From positions 1 through 8,824 of the forward strand of contig VBAF01000255.1 in assembly GCA_005884705.1 (NCBI GenBank): a stretch of 8,824 bases of DNA, read 5' to 3'. The notes below the pieces were generated by a model. The model was not told the DNA's origin and did not search any database. It worked only from the letters and a program-made list of their open reading frames with translations. The stretch's first letter is position 1. The number at the start of each line of letters is the position of its first letter. The translations under genes and the position numbers were made by a program. The stretch comes from Alphaproteobacteria bacterium. Lineage in GTDB: Bacteria; Pseudomonadota; Alphaproteobacteria; Reyranellales; Reyranellaceae. Shown in pieces: positions 1 to 6,471 of the stretch.

Positions 1-446
1 GGCTTGGGCTGGCCGACGTCGAGCAGGCCGAAATAGGCGGTCATGCCAGGCATGCCGAGCACGCCGTTGGCGGTCGAGATCGGCGCCAAGGACGGATCGA
101 CCTTGCGCATCGAGGCCGCGCCGCCGAGCGCATATTCCTGCCAGCCCAGGCGATCCTCGACGATGTCGCCCGCCGCAAAGCGCGGATTGCTCGACTTCAC
201 CACCTCGCCGACGGTGCCGCCGGTCATCACCTCGCCCAGCCCGACCGGCGCCGAATAGGACGCCGCGTCGCGCATGCGGCCTCGCTGGTAGGGATCGAGC
301 GACAGATAGGCGACCTTGACCAGCACTTCGCCGTGCTTCGGCTCGGGCATCGGCACCTCCTCGACGCGGAAGTCGGACTCGGCCGGTTCGCCGGGCGGCC
401 GCCGCACCAGCACGACACGACGATAGGTCTGCGGAAGAGTGCTCAC
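1..446 (-). CDS. NADP-dependent oxidoreductase, CurA/YncB type (N-terminal part)
   Basis: Reads from a GTG at 444-446 off the left edge (148 codons visible). Seen: an N-terminal GroES-like fold with LSLDPYQRGRM at residues 49-59, EVMTGGTVGEVV at 72-83, and GMPGMTAYFGLLDVGQPK at 131-148, which marks the entry to the nucleotide-binding domain. These are hallmarks of the zinc-independent medium-chain reductases that reduce the C=C bond of enones with NADPH (prostaglandin reductase, E. coli CurA/YncB). The family is about 330-345 residues long, so roughly the C-terminal 60% including the Rossmann fold lies outside. The GTG start is chosen because an AGGAG ribosome site sits 9 bases upstream and the homology begins within about ten residues. 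The substrate cannot be told from this part. Upstream DNA holds phased AAACGG repeats that may control it. Family call is firm; substrate unknown. Confidence 0.9.
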   Translation of the reverse strand, partial: MSTLPQTYRRVVLVRRPPGEPAESDFRVEEVPMPEPKHGEVLVKVAYLSLDPYQRGRMRDAASYSAPVGLGEVMTGGTVGEVVKSSNPRFAAGDIVEDRLGWQEYALGGAASMRKVDPSLAPISTANGVLGMPGMTAYFGLLDVGQPK

Positions 447-455
447 GAGTGGTTG

Positions 456-460
456 CTCCT
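456..460 (-). promoter_or_regulatory. Ribosome binding site of the reductase gene
   Basis: AGGAG on the minus strand, 9 bases before the GTG at 446. It supports the non-ATG start. It lies directly against the last AAACGG repeat, so a protein bound to the repeats would also sit close to the translation start. Confidence 0.6.
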
Positions 461-461
461 G

Positions 462-515
462 CCGTTTATTGCCGTTTACGACCGTTTTTCCCGTTTGTTT
501 GCCGACTCGCCGTTT
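462..515 (-). repeat. Phased AAACGG direct repeats upstream of the reductase
   Basis: On the minus strand the hexamer AAACGG occurs at 510-515, 491-496, 482-487, 472-477 and 462-467. The last four are spaced 9, 10 and 10 bases apart, about one helical turn, so they would all face the same side of the DNA. The two nearest the gene extend to TAAACGGCA and are almost identical (ten-base units AAACGGCAAT and AAACGGCAGG). Such arrays are typical of binding sites for a regulator that binds direct repeats cooperatively. No regulator gene is in the window. The function is inferred; the repeats themselves are plain in the sequence. Confidence 0.6.
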
Positions 516-525
516 TCTCCGTCAA
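497..525 (-). promoter_or_regulatory. Possible sigma-70-like promoter for the reductase
   Basis: A good -35 match, TTGACG (520-525, minus), is followed after 17 bases by a poor -10 candidate, GCAAAC (497-502). The AAACGG repeats lie within and just downstream, where a bound protein would block RNA polymerase. The -35 element is convincing, the -10 is not, so this is only a candidate. Confidence 0.3.
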
Positions 526-763
526 GCCCTTCCGCGGGCAGCATTTTTCGCTGCGAGCGGTTGGCGGAAACGATAAGGACGGCGATCGACAGGGGCGACA
601 TTGTCACGCTCCGAAGGATGTCCGGGACTGGCGGCACATCATAGGCCGGTGCCTCCGCGGCGACGAGAGAAAGACGTGGCATTGGCGTCCGGGTCGGCGG
701 TGAAAAGCCCCATGGAATGGGCATTTCCCGCACGACTGCGAAGTTTTCAAATCGCCTGCCTGC

Positions 764-780
764 AAAAGAGCCGACGGCTC
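764..780 (-). terminator. Short hairpin with T-tract after the FAD oxidoreductase gene
   Basis: On the minus strand GAGCC-GTC-GGCTC forms a 5-bp GC-rich stem with a 3-base loop, followed at once by TTTT (764-767). It starts 15 bases past the stop codon of the FAD gene (796-798), the right place for an intrinsic terminator. Stem and T-run are both short, so it may be weak. Confidence 0.45.
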
Positions 781-795
781 GCAGCGGCATCCCGA

Positions 796-2187
796 TCAGG
801 CGGGCGCTATGTTGGCATTCATCCGGAACAGGTTGCCGGGATCGAACATCTTCTTGGACTCGCGGAGACGCGCGTAGTTCTTGCCGAAGGAGGCCCGGAC
901 TTTCTCGGGCTGATCATCGGCCGCGATATGGTTGATGTAGGCGTGGCCCTGCAAGTGGGGATCGAACTTGCTCCAGATTTGGCGGATCCATGCGATGTGG
1001 CCGTCGGATTCCTGGCCGTCCACCCATTGACCGATGGCATCGAAGTCCCATTGCGCGCGCCGCGCAGCGAAGGCGGTCTTGTCGACAGGGACCCGGGTGC
1101 CGGCGCCATGCATATAGAAGAAGAGCAGGGCACTGAGCGGCGAGCTGAACGTCCCGGCGCTGGCGACTGCGGCGTCGATCAGGCCGTCGGAGATGGTTTC
1201 GGTGAACGCCGATCGCCAATAGCGATGCAGGCCGTGCTGGGCATTGGGAGCGTCGATCATGGACTGTCGCGCCGCATAGGGCATCGGGCCGACCAGGTCG
1301 GCGATCGGCTTGCCGAAGCGACGCGCCGGCGCCAGCACCCGCTCGCCTTCATCAATCGGGCCGTTGTACCCGAGCAACAGCGCGGCGACGGGAAGCCCGT
1401 CGGGCGTGGTGAGCAGCCCGGCATTGGCTTCAGCCTCGTCGGGCAGCGTCGGGCAGAAGTCGCGATAGAACCGGAGGACCTCGACGGCCTGGTCGAGCGG
1501 GTAGAGCAGCATCCCGCCCAGCACCTGGCTCACAGGATGCAGCGTGTATTCGAAGGCGGTGACGACACCGAAATTTCCGCCACCGCCACGGATCGCCCAA
1601 AAGAGGTCCGGGTTCTCCGCGACGCTGGCCCTGCGCAGCTGTCCATCGGCCGTAACCACGTCGGCGGACAGAAGGTTGTCGATCGTCAGCCCATGCTTGC
1701 CCATCAGCCAACCCAGGCCGCCACCGAGGGTCAGGCCAGCGATCCCCGTGTTCGAGACGGTGCCGCCGGTCGTGGCCAGACCATGAACCTGGGTTTGGCT
1801 GTCCAACTCGCGCCACAACACGCCGCCTTCCGCGCGCGCGATACGTCTGCCGGCATCGACCGAGATCGCCTTCATCGACGAGAGGTCGATCACGAGGCCG
1901 GCGTCGTTGGTGCCGTAGCCCGGCGCGCTATGCCCGCCGCCGCGCACCGAGAGCAACAGCCCGTGCTGACCGGCAAAGCGTACGACCTTCTGCACGTCCG
2001 CGGCATCGGTGCAGCGCGCGATCAGCGCTGGCCGCCGATCGACATTGCCATTCCACACCCGGCGCGCCTCTTCGTACCCGGCGTGATCGGATTGGAGAAG
2101 CGGGCCACGCAGACCATTCCGCAACGCTTCGATTTCGGCCGCGCGCAACGTGATACGGGATCCGTCCAATGTGCTTGCTTCAACCAT
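796..2187 (-). CDS. FAD-binding oxidoreductase, berberine bridge enzyme (BBE) family
   Basis: A 463-residue flavoprotein oxidase or dehydrogenase, full length for its family. Seen: a PCMH-type FAD-binding domain at about residues 50-220, with VRGGGHS at 81-87 whose His86 is the expected covalent FAD attachment site; the glycine-rich TLGGGLGWLMGKHGL at 153-167; and AIRGGGGNFGVVTAFEY at 198-214. The C-terminal BBE signature is clear: YINH at 417-420, FGKNYARLRESKKMFDPGNLF at 434-454, and NANI near the end. In bicovalent members a Cys in the G-x-C segment provides a second flavin link; here that stretch is GGTVSNTG (141-148), so His-only attachment is expected. No signal peptide is seen, so it is probably cytoplasmic. 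Relatives oxidise sugars, alcohols or secondary metabolites; the substrate is unknown. The ATG at 2185-2187 has a weak GAGG ribosome site. It follows an ABM-domain remnant by 37 bases, suggesting a former two-gene unit. Confidence 0.93.
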   Translation of the reverse strand: MVEASTLDGSRITLRAAEIEALRNGLRGPLLQSDHAGYEEARRVWNGNVDRRPALIARCTDAADVQKVVRFAGQHGLLLSVRGGGHSAPGYGTNDAGLVIDLSSMKAISVDAGRRIARAEGGVLWRELDSQTQVHGLATTGGTVSNTGIAGLTLGGGLGWLMGKHGLTIDNLLSADVVTADGQLRRASVAENPDLFWAIRGGGGNFGVVTAFEYTLHPVSQVLGGMLLYPLDQAVEVLRFYRDFCPTLPDEAEANAGLLTTPDGLPVAALLLGYNGPIDEGERVLAPARRFGKPIADLVGPMPYAARQSMIDAPNAQHGLHRYWRSAFTETISDGLIDAAVASAGTFSSPLSALLFFYMHGAGTRVPVDKTAFAARRAQWDFDAIGQWVDGQESDGHIAWIRQIWSKFDPHLQGHAYINHIAADDQPEKVRASFGKNYARLRESKKMFDPGNLFRMNANIAPA

Positions 2188-2224
2188 GGGCTGCCTCGCT
2201 TTGTCGGGCTCGGTGGGTGGCGTG

Positions 2225-2389
2225 CTACTCGACGATGTCGCAGCGCGTGCCGGTCAGGCTGAGCTGCAGAGGTCCGGTGTCCTTGCGCATTTTCTCCAGG
2301 GAAGACCCGTTCCAGTGAGCTTGGAATGCTTCCGGGCTTTCGTAAACCTCGTACAGCATCAGGGTCTCGGTCTCCTTTTTGAAGGGCAT
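2225..2389 (-). pseudogene. ABM-domain (putative quinol monooxygenase) protein, 5'-truncated remnant
   Basis: A 54-codon frame with MLYEVYESPEAFQAHW at residues 11-26, resembling the strand-helix element in the second half of antibiotic-biosynthesis-monooxygenase (ABM, dimeric ferredoxin-like) proteins, then SLEKMRKDTGPLQLSLTG and a natural-looking C-terminus ending DIVE. Whole ABM proteins have about 90-110 residues; the first half, with the opening strand and the usual PGC-type turn, is absent. Extending the frame upstream of the ATG at 2389 enters the 3' end of the RND permease gene and gives residues unlike any ABM protein. There is no ribosome site before the ATG. Its closeness to the FAD oxidoreductase gene (37 bases) fits a redox partnership known from secondary-metabolism clusters. 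It may be a pseudogene left by a rearrangement; production of a short protein cannot be excluded. Family call is moderate, truncation fairly sure. Confidence 0.6.
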
Positions 2390-2411
2390 GCCGCCGTAGG
2401 CAACCGCGGTC

Positions 2412-5400
2412 CTATGACGGTTCCTTGATGCGGTACCAGGCGACGTAGAGCGCCGGTAGGAAGAGCAGCGTGAGGATGGTCGCCACCACGATACCGCCGA
2501 TCATGGCGAAAGCCATCGGGCTCCAGAACCCCTCGGCGGCGATCGGGATCATGCCGAGGCTGGCCGCCGCCGCGGTCAGCAGGATCGGCCGCAGGCGATG
2601 CTGGGTCGCCTCGACGACGGCCTGCCAGGGCGGCAGGCCCTGCTCGTGGAACGCGTCGATCTGGGTCATCAGGATGACCGAGTTGCGGATGATGATGCCG
2701 GCCAGCGCCAGCACGCCCAGGATGGCGACGAAGCCGAGCGGCTGACCGGTCAGCAGCAGGGCTGCCACCACGCCGATCAGGCCGAGCGGCGCCACGCTCA
2801 CCACCAGGAAGAGCTTCTGGAAACTCTGCAGCTGCAGCATCAGCACGGTCGCCATCAGGAACAGCATCAGCGGCACCACGTCGGCGATCGGCCCCACACC
2901 CTTGGCGCTCTCCTCGACCGAGCCACCGACGGCGACGGTGTAGCCCGCCGGCAACTGCGCGCGGAACTTCTCGACGGCGGGCGCGAGCTGGTCGACCACG
3001 GTGGCGGGCTGCAGCGAGCCCACGACGCTTGCCTGCAGCGTAATGGTCGGCTGGCGGTTGCGGCGCCACACCAGCGGCTGTTCGAGCTCGTACTCGATGG
3101 TCGAGATCGAGGGCAATGGGATCGGCTGGCCGTCGCGCCCGGCGAGCTGCAGGCCCTGGAAGGTCTCCACCGCCATGCGCTCGGTCGGGCCGGCGCGCGT
3201 CACCACGTCGATCAGGTAGATGCTGTCCTTGACCTGGGTGATCGACGAGCCTCCGACGACGTTGTTGAGCAAGGTCGCGATGTCCTGCGACGAGACGCCG
3301 AGCTGGCGCGCGCGGTCCTGGTCGATGTTGAGCTTCAGCACTTTGCCGGGCTCGTTCCAGTCGTAGACGATGCTGCCGACATGGGGGTTGGCGGCGGCGA
3401 TCCCGGCGAATTCCTGCATCAGCCGCCGTACGGTCTGGATGTCGGGCCCGCCGATCCGGTACTGGATCGGCCGCCCGACCGGGGGGCCGAGATCGAGCGG
3501 ATGGGCGAACACGTCGATGCCGACGAATTGCTCGCGCGCAAGCTTGTGCAGGCGGTCCGCCAGCCTCACGCGCGCGTCGTAGTCCTTGGCCACGATCACG
3601 ACCTGGCCGAAGAAGGGATTGGAGAGCTGCTCGTCGAGCGGCAGGTAGAAGCGCACCGCGCCGCGGCCGACATAGGAGCTCCAGCGCACAATGTCGGTGT
3701 CGCCGGCCAGTGCCTTCTCGAACCGGTCCATCTGCCGGTTGGTCTCGGCGATCGAGCTGTCCTGCGGCAGGGTCATGTCGACCAGCAGCTCGGGCCGGTC
3801 GGCGGCCGGGAAGAACTGGTTCTGCACCAGGGCCAGCCCGGCGACCGACAGCGCGAACAGCACGACGGCGAGGCCGATCGTGATCCAGCGGAAGCGCATC
3901 GCCGGCAGCAGCATCCGGCCGAACCATGTCTTGACGCGCGACGGCGCCTCGTGGGCGCTCGTGGCCGTGCGCGGCAGTAGGTTGACGCCGAGCAGCGGCG
4001 TGAACAGCACCGCCACCACCCAGGAGATCAGCAGCGCGAAAGCGATCACGGCGAACAGCGTGAAGGTGTATTCGCCGGCCGAGCTGGCGTTGAGGCCGAT
4101 CGGCACGAAGCCCGCCACCGTGACCAGCGTGCCGGTCAGCATCGGGAACGCGGTCGAGGTGTAGGCGAAGGTCGCGGCCTTCTCCAGCGAATCGCCTTCC
4201 TCGCGGCGCGCCACCATCATCTCGACCGAGATCATGGCGTCGTCGACCAACAGGCCGAGGGCGATGATCAGCGCGCCGAGCGAGATGCGCTGCAGGGCGA
4301 TGCCCGAATATTCCATGAACAGGAAGGTGGCGGCGAGCACCAGCGGGATCGAGATCGCGACGACCAGGCCGGCCCGCATGCCGAGGCTGAGGAAGCTCAC
4401 CCCGAGCACGATGACCACCGCTTCGACCAGGGCCTTGGTGAACCCGCCGACCGCCTCCTCGACCACCGCCGGCTGGTTCGACACCAGATGCACGCCGACG
4501 CCGATCGGCAGGTCGGCCACGATCTCGCGCATCTTGCGGCGCAGGTCCTCGCCGAACTGGACCAGGTTGCCGTTGGCCTTCATGCCGATGGCGAGGCCGA
4601 TCGCCTGCTGGCCGCCGTAGCGGAACATCGGCTGCGGCGGATCGACGTAGCCGCGCGTGATGGTGACCACGTCGGCCAGCCGGAAGAAGCGGTCGCGCAC
4701 GCGTATGTTGATCGAGCGCAGGCTCTCCTCCGAGCTGAACTGCCCGCTGACCCGCAGGCTGACCCGCTGCGGCCCGGCCTGCACGACGCCGGAGGGCGCC
4801 ACCGCGTTCTGCTGCTGCAGGCTCTGCAGCACCGCCTGCTGGTCGATGCCGAGGCCCGCCACGTGCTGGGTCGAGAAGTCGAGGTAGATCACCTCGTCCT
4901 GCGTGCCGAGCAGCTCGACCCGGCCGGCATTGGGGATGTTGAGGATCTCGGTACGCGCCCACTCGGCATAGTCGCGCAACTGGCGCAGCGACAGGCCGTC
5001 GGAGGTGAAGGCATAGATGTTGCCGAACACGTCGCCGAACTGGTCGTTGAAGAACGGCCCCTGCACGCCCTGCGGCAGCTCGGCGCGGAGGTCGTTCACC
5101 TTGTTGCGGACCTGCACCCAGATCGCCGGGATATCGCGGCTGCGCGTCGTGTCCTTGAGGTTGACGAAGATCGTGGTCTGGCCGGGCGTGCTGTAGCTCT
5201 TGGTGTAGCTGAGGCTGGCCAGCTCCTGCACCTTGCGCTCGATGCGGTCGGTGACCTGGTTGGTCACGTCCTCGACCGTGGCGCCCGGCCAGTTGGCCTG
5301 CACCACCATGGTCTTGATGGTGAAGGCGGGATCCTCCTCGCGGCCGAGCCGCTCATAGGACAGGACGCCCGCCAGCACCGCGGCCAGCATCAGGTACCAG

Positions 5401-5471
5401 ACGAAGGAACGGTGCCCGAGCGCCCATTCCGAGAGCGGCCGTGAGGCTGTGAACGCCGACGGTAACCACAC
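2412..5471 (-). CDS. Efflux RND transporter permease (TriC/AcrB-like)
   Basis: Inner-membrane proton-driven pump of 1019 residues. Seen: N-terminal HRSFVWYLMLAAVLAGVLSY membrane segment (20-39); the first porter region starting REEDPAFTIKTMVVQANWPGA (44-64); a helix cluster at about 343-492; the TM4 proton-relay Asp pair D410-D411 in GLLVDDAMISVE; a second periplasmic half from about 535; and C-terminal helices with IIIRNSVILMTQID, where Arg929 takes the position of the AcrB Lys940. It ends in a membrane helix and WYRIKEPS. Length and landmarks show an intact pump of the drug-efflux type, close in style to TriC; not a CusA-like heavy-metal pump by eye. The only start codon before the homology is a GTG at 5469-5471, lying inside the adaptor gene with no clear ribosome site; similar permeases begin just before LSEWAL, so the first dozen residues (MWLPSAFTASRP) look like adaptor DNA read in another frame. 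Translation is probably coupled to the adaptor. Substrates unknown. Confidence 0.95.
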   Translation of the reverse strand: MWLPSAFTASRPLSEWALGHRSFVWYLMLAAVLAGVLSYERLGREEDPAFTIKTMVVQANWPGATVEDVTNQVTDRIERKVQELASLSYTKSYSTPGQTTIFVNLKDTTRSRDIPAIWVQVRNKVNDLRAELPQGVQGPFFNDQFGDVFGNIYAFTSDGLSLRQLRDYAEWARTEILNIPNAGRVELLGTQDEVIYLDFSTQHVAGLGIDQQAVLQSLQQQNAVAPSGVVQAGPQRVSLRVSGQFSSEESLRSINIRVRDRFFRLADVVTITRGYVDPPQPMFRYGGQQAIGLAIGMKANGNLVQFGEDLRRKMREIVADLPIGVGVHLVSNQPAVVEEAVGGFTKALVEAVVIVLGVSFLSLGMRAGLVVAISIPLVLAATFLFMEYSGIALQRISLGALIIALGLLVDDAMISVEMMVARREEGDSLEKAATFAYTSTAFPMLTGTLVTVAGFVPIGLNASSAGEYTFTLFAVIAFALLISWVVAVLFTPLLGVNLLPRTATSAHEAPSRVKTWFGRMLLPAMRFRWITIGLAVVLFALSVAGLALVQNQFFPAADRPELLVDMTLPQDSSIAETNRQMDRFEKALAGDTDIVRWSSYVGRGAVRFYLPLDEQLSNPFFGQVVIVAKDYDARVRLADRLHKLAREQFVGIDVFAHPLDLGPPVGRPIQYRIGGPDIQTVRRLMQEFAGIAAANPHVGSIVYDWNEPGKVLKLNIDQDRARQLGVSSQDIATLLNNVVGGSSITQVKDSIYLIDVVTRAGPTERMAVETFQGLQLAGRDGQPIPLPSISTIEYELEQPLVWRRNRQPTITLQASVVGSLQPATVVDQLAPAVEKFRAQLPAGYTVAVGGSVEESAKGVGPIADVVPLMLFLMATVLMLQLQSFQKLFLVVSVAPLGLIGVVAALLLTGQPLGFVAILGVLALAGIIIRNSVILMTQIDAFHEQGLPPWQAVVEATQHRLRPILLTAAAASLGMIPIAAEGFWSPMAFAMIGGIVVATILTLLFLPALYVAWYRIKEPS

Positions 5472-6471
5472 GATCGCCGGCGCCGAGGCCGGTCACCGCG
5501 ACCTGGTCTCCGCTGCGCGAGAGGACGATGACGTCGCGCAGCGCGACCTTGTGCGCCGAGAGATCGACGATCCAGACCTGCGCCTTGCCGTTCTGCTCGA
5601 GCAGCGCGGTCGCCGGCAGGTCGACGCGCGGCGAGACCGGCTTGCTCAGGGTCACCTGCACGGTGATGCCGAGCCGGAAGGCGTCGGGCGGATTGCTCAG
5701 GCTGAGATAGACGTTGCGCGTGCGGGTCGCCGCATCGGCGGCCGGATCGACCGCGCGCACGCCGGCCGCCATGATCGTCCCGTCCGGGTCGAGATCGACC
5801 CGCATCTCGAACGTCTCGCCCGCCGCGAGTTGCTCGGCGAGGGCCGGCGGCAGCGCGATCACCGCCTCGCGCACTTCGGGTCGCGCGAGAGTCATGATCT
5901 TCTGGCCGACATTCACGACCTGTCCGGCGTCGACATAGACCGCCGTGACGATGCCGGCGAAATCGGCACGCAGGCGGGTATAGGCGAGCGACGTGCGCGC
6001 CCGCGCCAGGTTGGCTTCCGCCGCTTCGCGGCTCTGCACCACCGCATCGAACTGGGCTTGCGGCGTGATGTTGCGCTCGACCAGCGGCCGCTGTCGGGCT
6101 TCCTCGCCGCGGGCGTTGATGAGCTGCGCCTCGGCGCCGGCGACCGCAGCTTCGGTGTTGCGCACCAGGATCGCCTGCACCGAGGGATCGATCGAGGCGA
6201 GCTCGTCGCCTTGGCTGACGATCGAACCGACATTGACCGGGCGCGACACCACGCGGCCGAAGACACGGAAGCTGTAGTCGGCGCTGTAGCGCGGCTGGAT
6301 ACTGCCGGCGAACGGACCGAGCGTCTCGCGGGTGCGCGGCTCGGCCTTGATCGACAAGACCGGGCGAACCGGCGGCGGGCCGTCGGCCTCGGGTTTGCAG
6401 CCCGACAGCGCGAACAGCGCCAGGAGAGACAGCGCGAGCAGCGCCAGGAGGGCGAGCGCGCGGGCGATCAT
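5353..6471 (-). CDS. Efflux RND periplasmic adaptor (membrane fusion protein) 1, lipoprotein
   Basis: A 372-residue adaptor linking the RND permease to an outer-membrane channel. Seen: a signal peptide with a long Leu/Ala core and lipobox LSGC (Cys25 lipidated), a barrel-sandwich (lipoyl-like) half at about 62-96 with SFRVFGRVVSRPVNVGSIVSQGDEL, a helical hairpin at about 97-165 (VERNITPQAQFDAVVQSREA), the returning lipoyl half YTRLRADFAGIVTAVYVDAGQVV at 164-186, a beta-barrel at about 200-280, and a membrane-proximal domain to about 344 (GDRVVTVGVHSLT). Family members normally stop a few residues later. Here the frame continues 28 codons (345-372) through permease coding DNA, so that tail is probably not native. 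The ATG at 6469-6471 overlaps the stop of the upstream adaptor by four bases (ATGA), implying translational coupling. The signal core contains a 24-base tandem duplication. Adaptor role is certain; the C-terminus is doubtful. Confidence 0.93.
   Translation of the reverse strand: MIARALALLALLALSLLALFALSGCKPEADGPPPVRPVLSIKAEPRTRETLGPFAGSIQPRYSADYSFRVFGRVVSRPVNVGSIVSQGDELASIDPSVQAILVRNTEAAVAGAEAQLINARGEEARQRPLVERNITPQAQFDAVVQSREAAEANLARARTSLAYTRLRADFAGIVTAVYVDAGQVVNVGQKIMTLARPEVREAVIALPPALAEQLAAGETFEMRVDLDPDGTIMAAGVRAVDPAADAATRTRNVYLSLSNPPDAFRLGITVQVTLSKPVSPRVDLPATALLEQNGKAQVWIVDLSAHKVALRDVIVLSRSGDQVAVTGLGAGDRVVTVGVHSLTAALGMGARAPFLRLVPDAGRGAGGRPVL
6404..6451 (-). repeat. 24-bp tandem duplication in the adaptor 1 signal peptide
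   Basis: Two adjacent 24-base copies (6404-6427 and 6428-6451) match at 22 of 24 positions. They encode the repeated octapeptide LLALLALS/LLALFALS in the hydrophobic core, just before the lipobox. The unit is a multiple of three, so copy-number change would lengthen or shorten the signal peptide without breaking the frame. Confidence 0.8.

Larger units (their letters stand above)
447..795. other. Intergenic region with no convincing gene
   Basis: About 350 bases between two minus-strand genes. The left part (447-525) holds the ribosome site, AAACGG repeats and candidate promoter; the right end (764-780) holds a terminator-like hairpin. The stretch between (about 526-760) has open frames on both strands, the longest on the minus strand spanning 476-790, but none has a ribosome site, a recognisable domain or a protein-like composition. 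I see no tRNA or structured RNA in it. Confidence 0.6.

Noticed and set aside
709..721. Inverted repeat CCCAT-GGA-ATGGG as a second terminator
   Set aside because: The stem is only 5 bp and no T-tract follows on either strand; an extension of the stem needs a bulged base. It is probably chance.
476..790. A 104-codon minus-strand open frame in the intergenic region (also a 68-codon version from an inner ATG)
   Set aside because: It has no ribosome site or recognisable domain, it covers the terminator-like hairpin, and it ends within the AAACGG repeats. GC-rich DNA gives such frames by chance.
601..2262. A 553-codon plus-strand open frame opposite the FAD oxidoreductase gene
   Set aside because: Its Arg/Gly/His/Asp-rich composition is that of an antisense shadow; the minus strand here carries an unmistakable full-length BBE-family protein.
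2359..4962. An 867-codon minus-strand open frame within the RND permease gene
   Set aside because: It is Arg/Pro/Gly/Ala-rich with no hydrophobic segments, a frame-shifted shadow of the permease, which has clear membrane helices and motifs.
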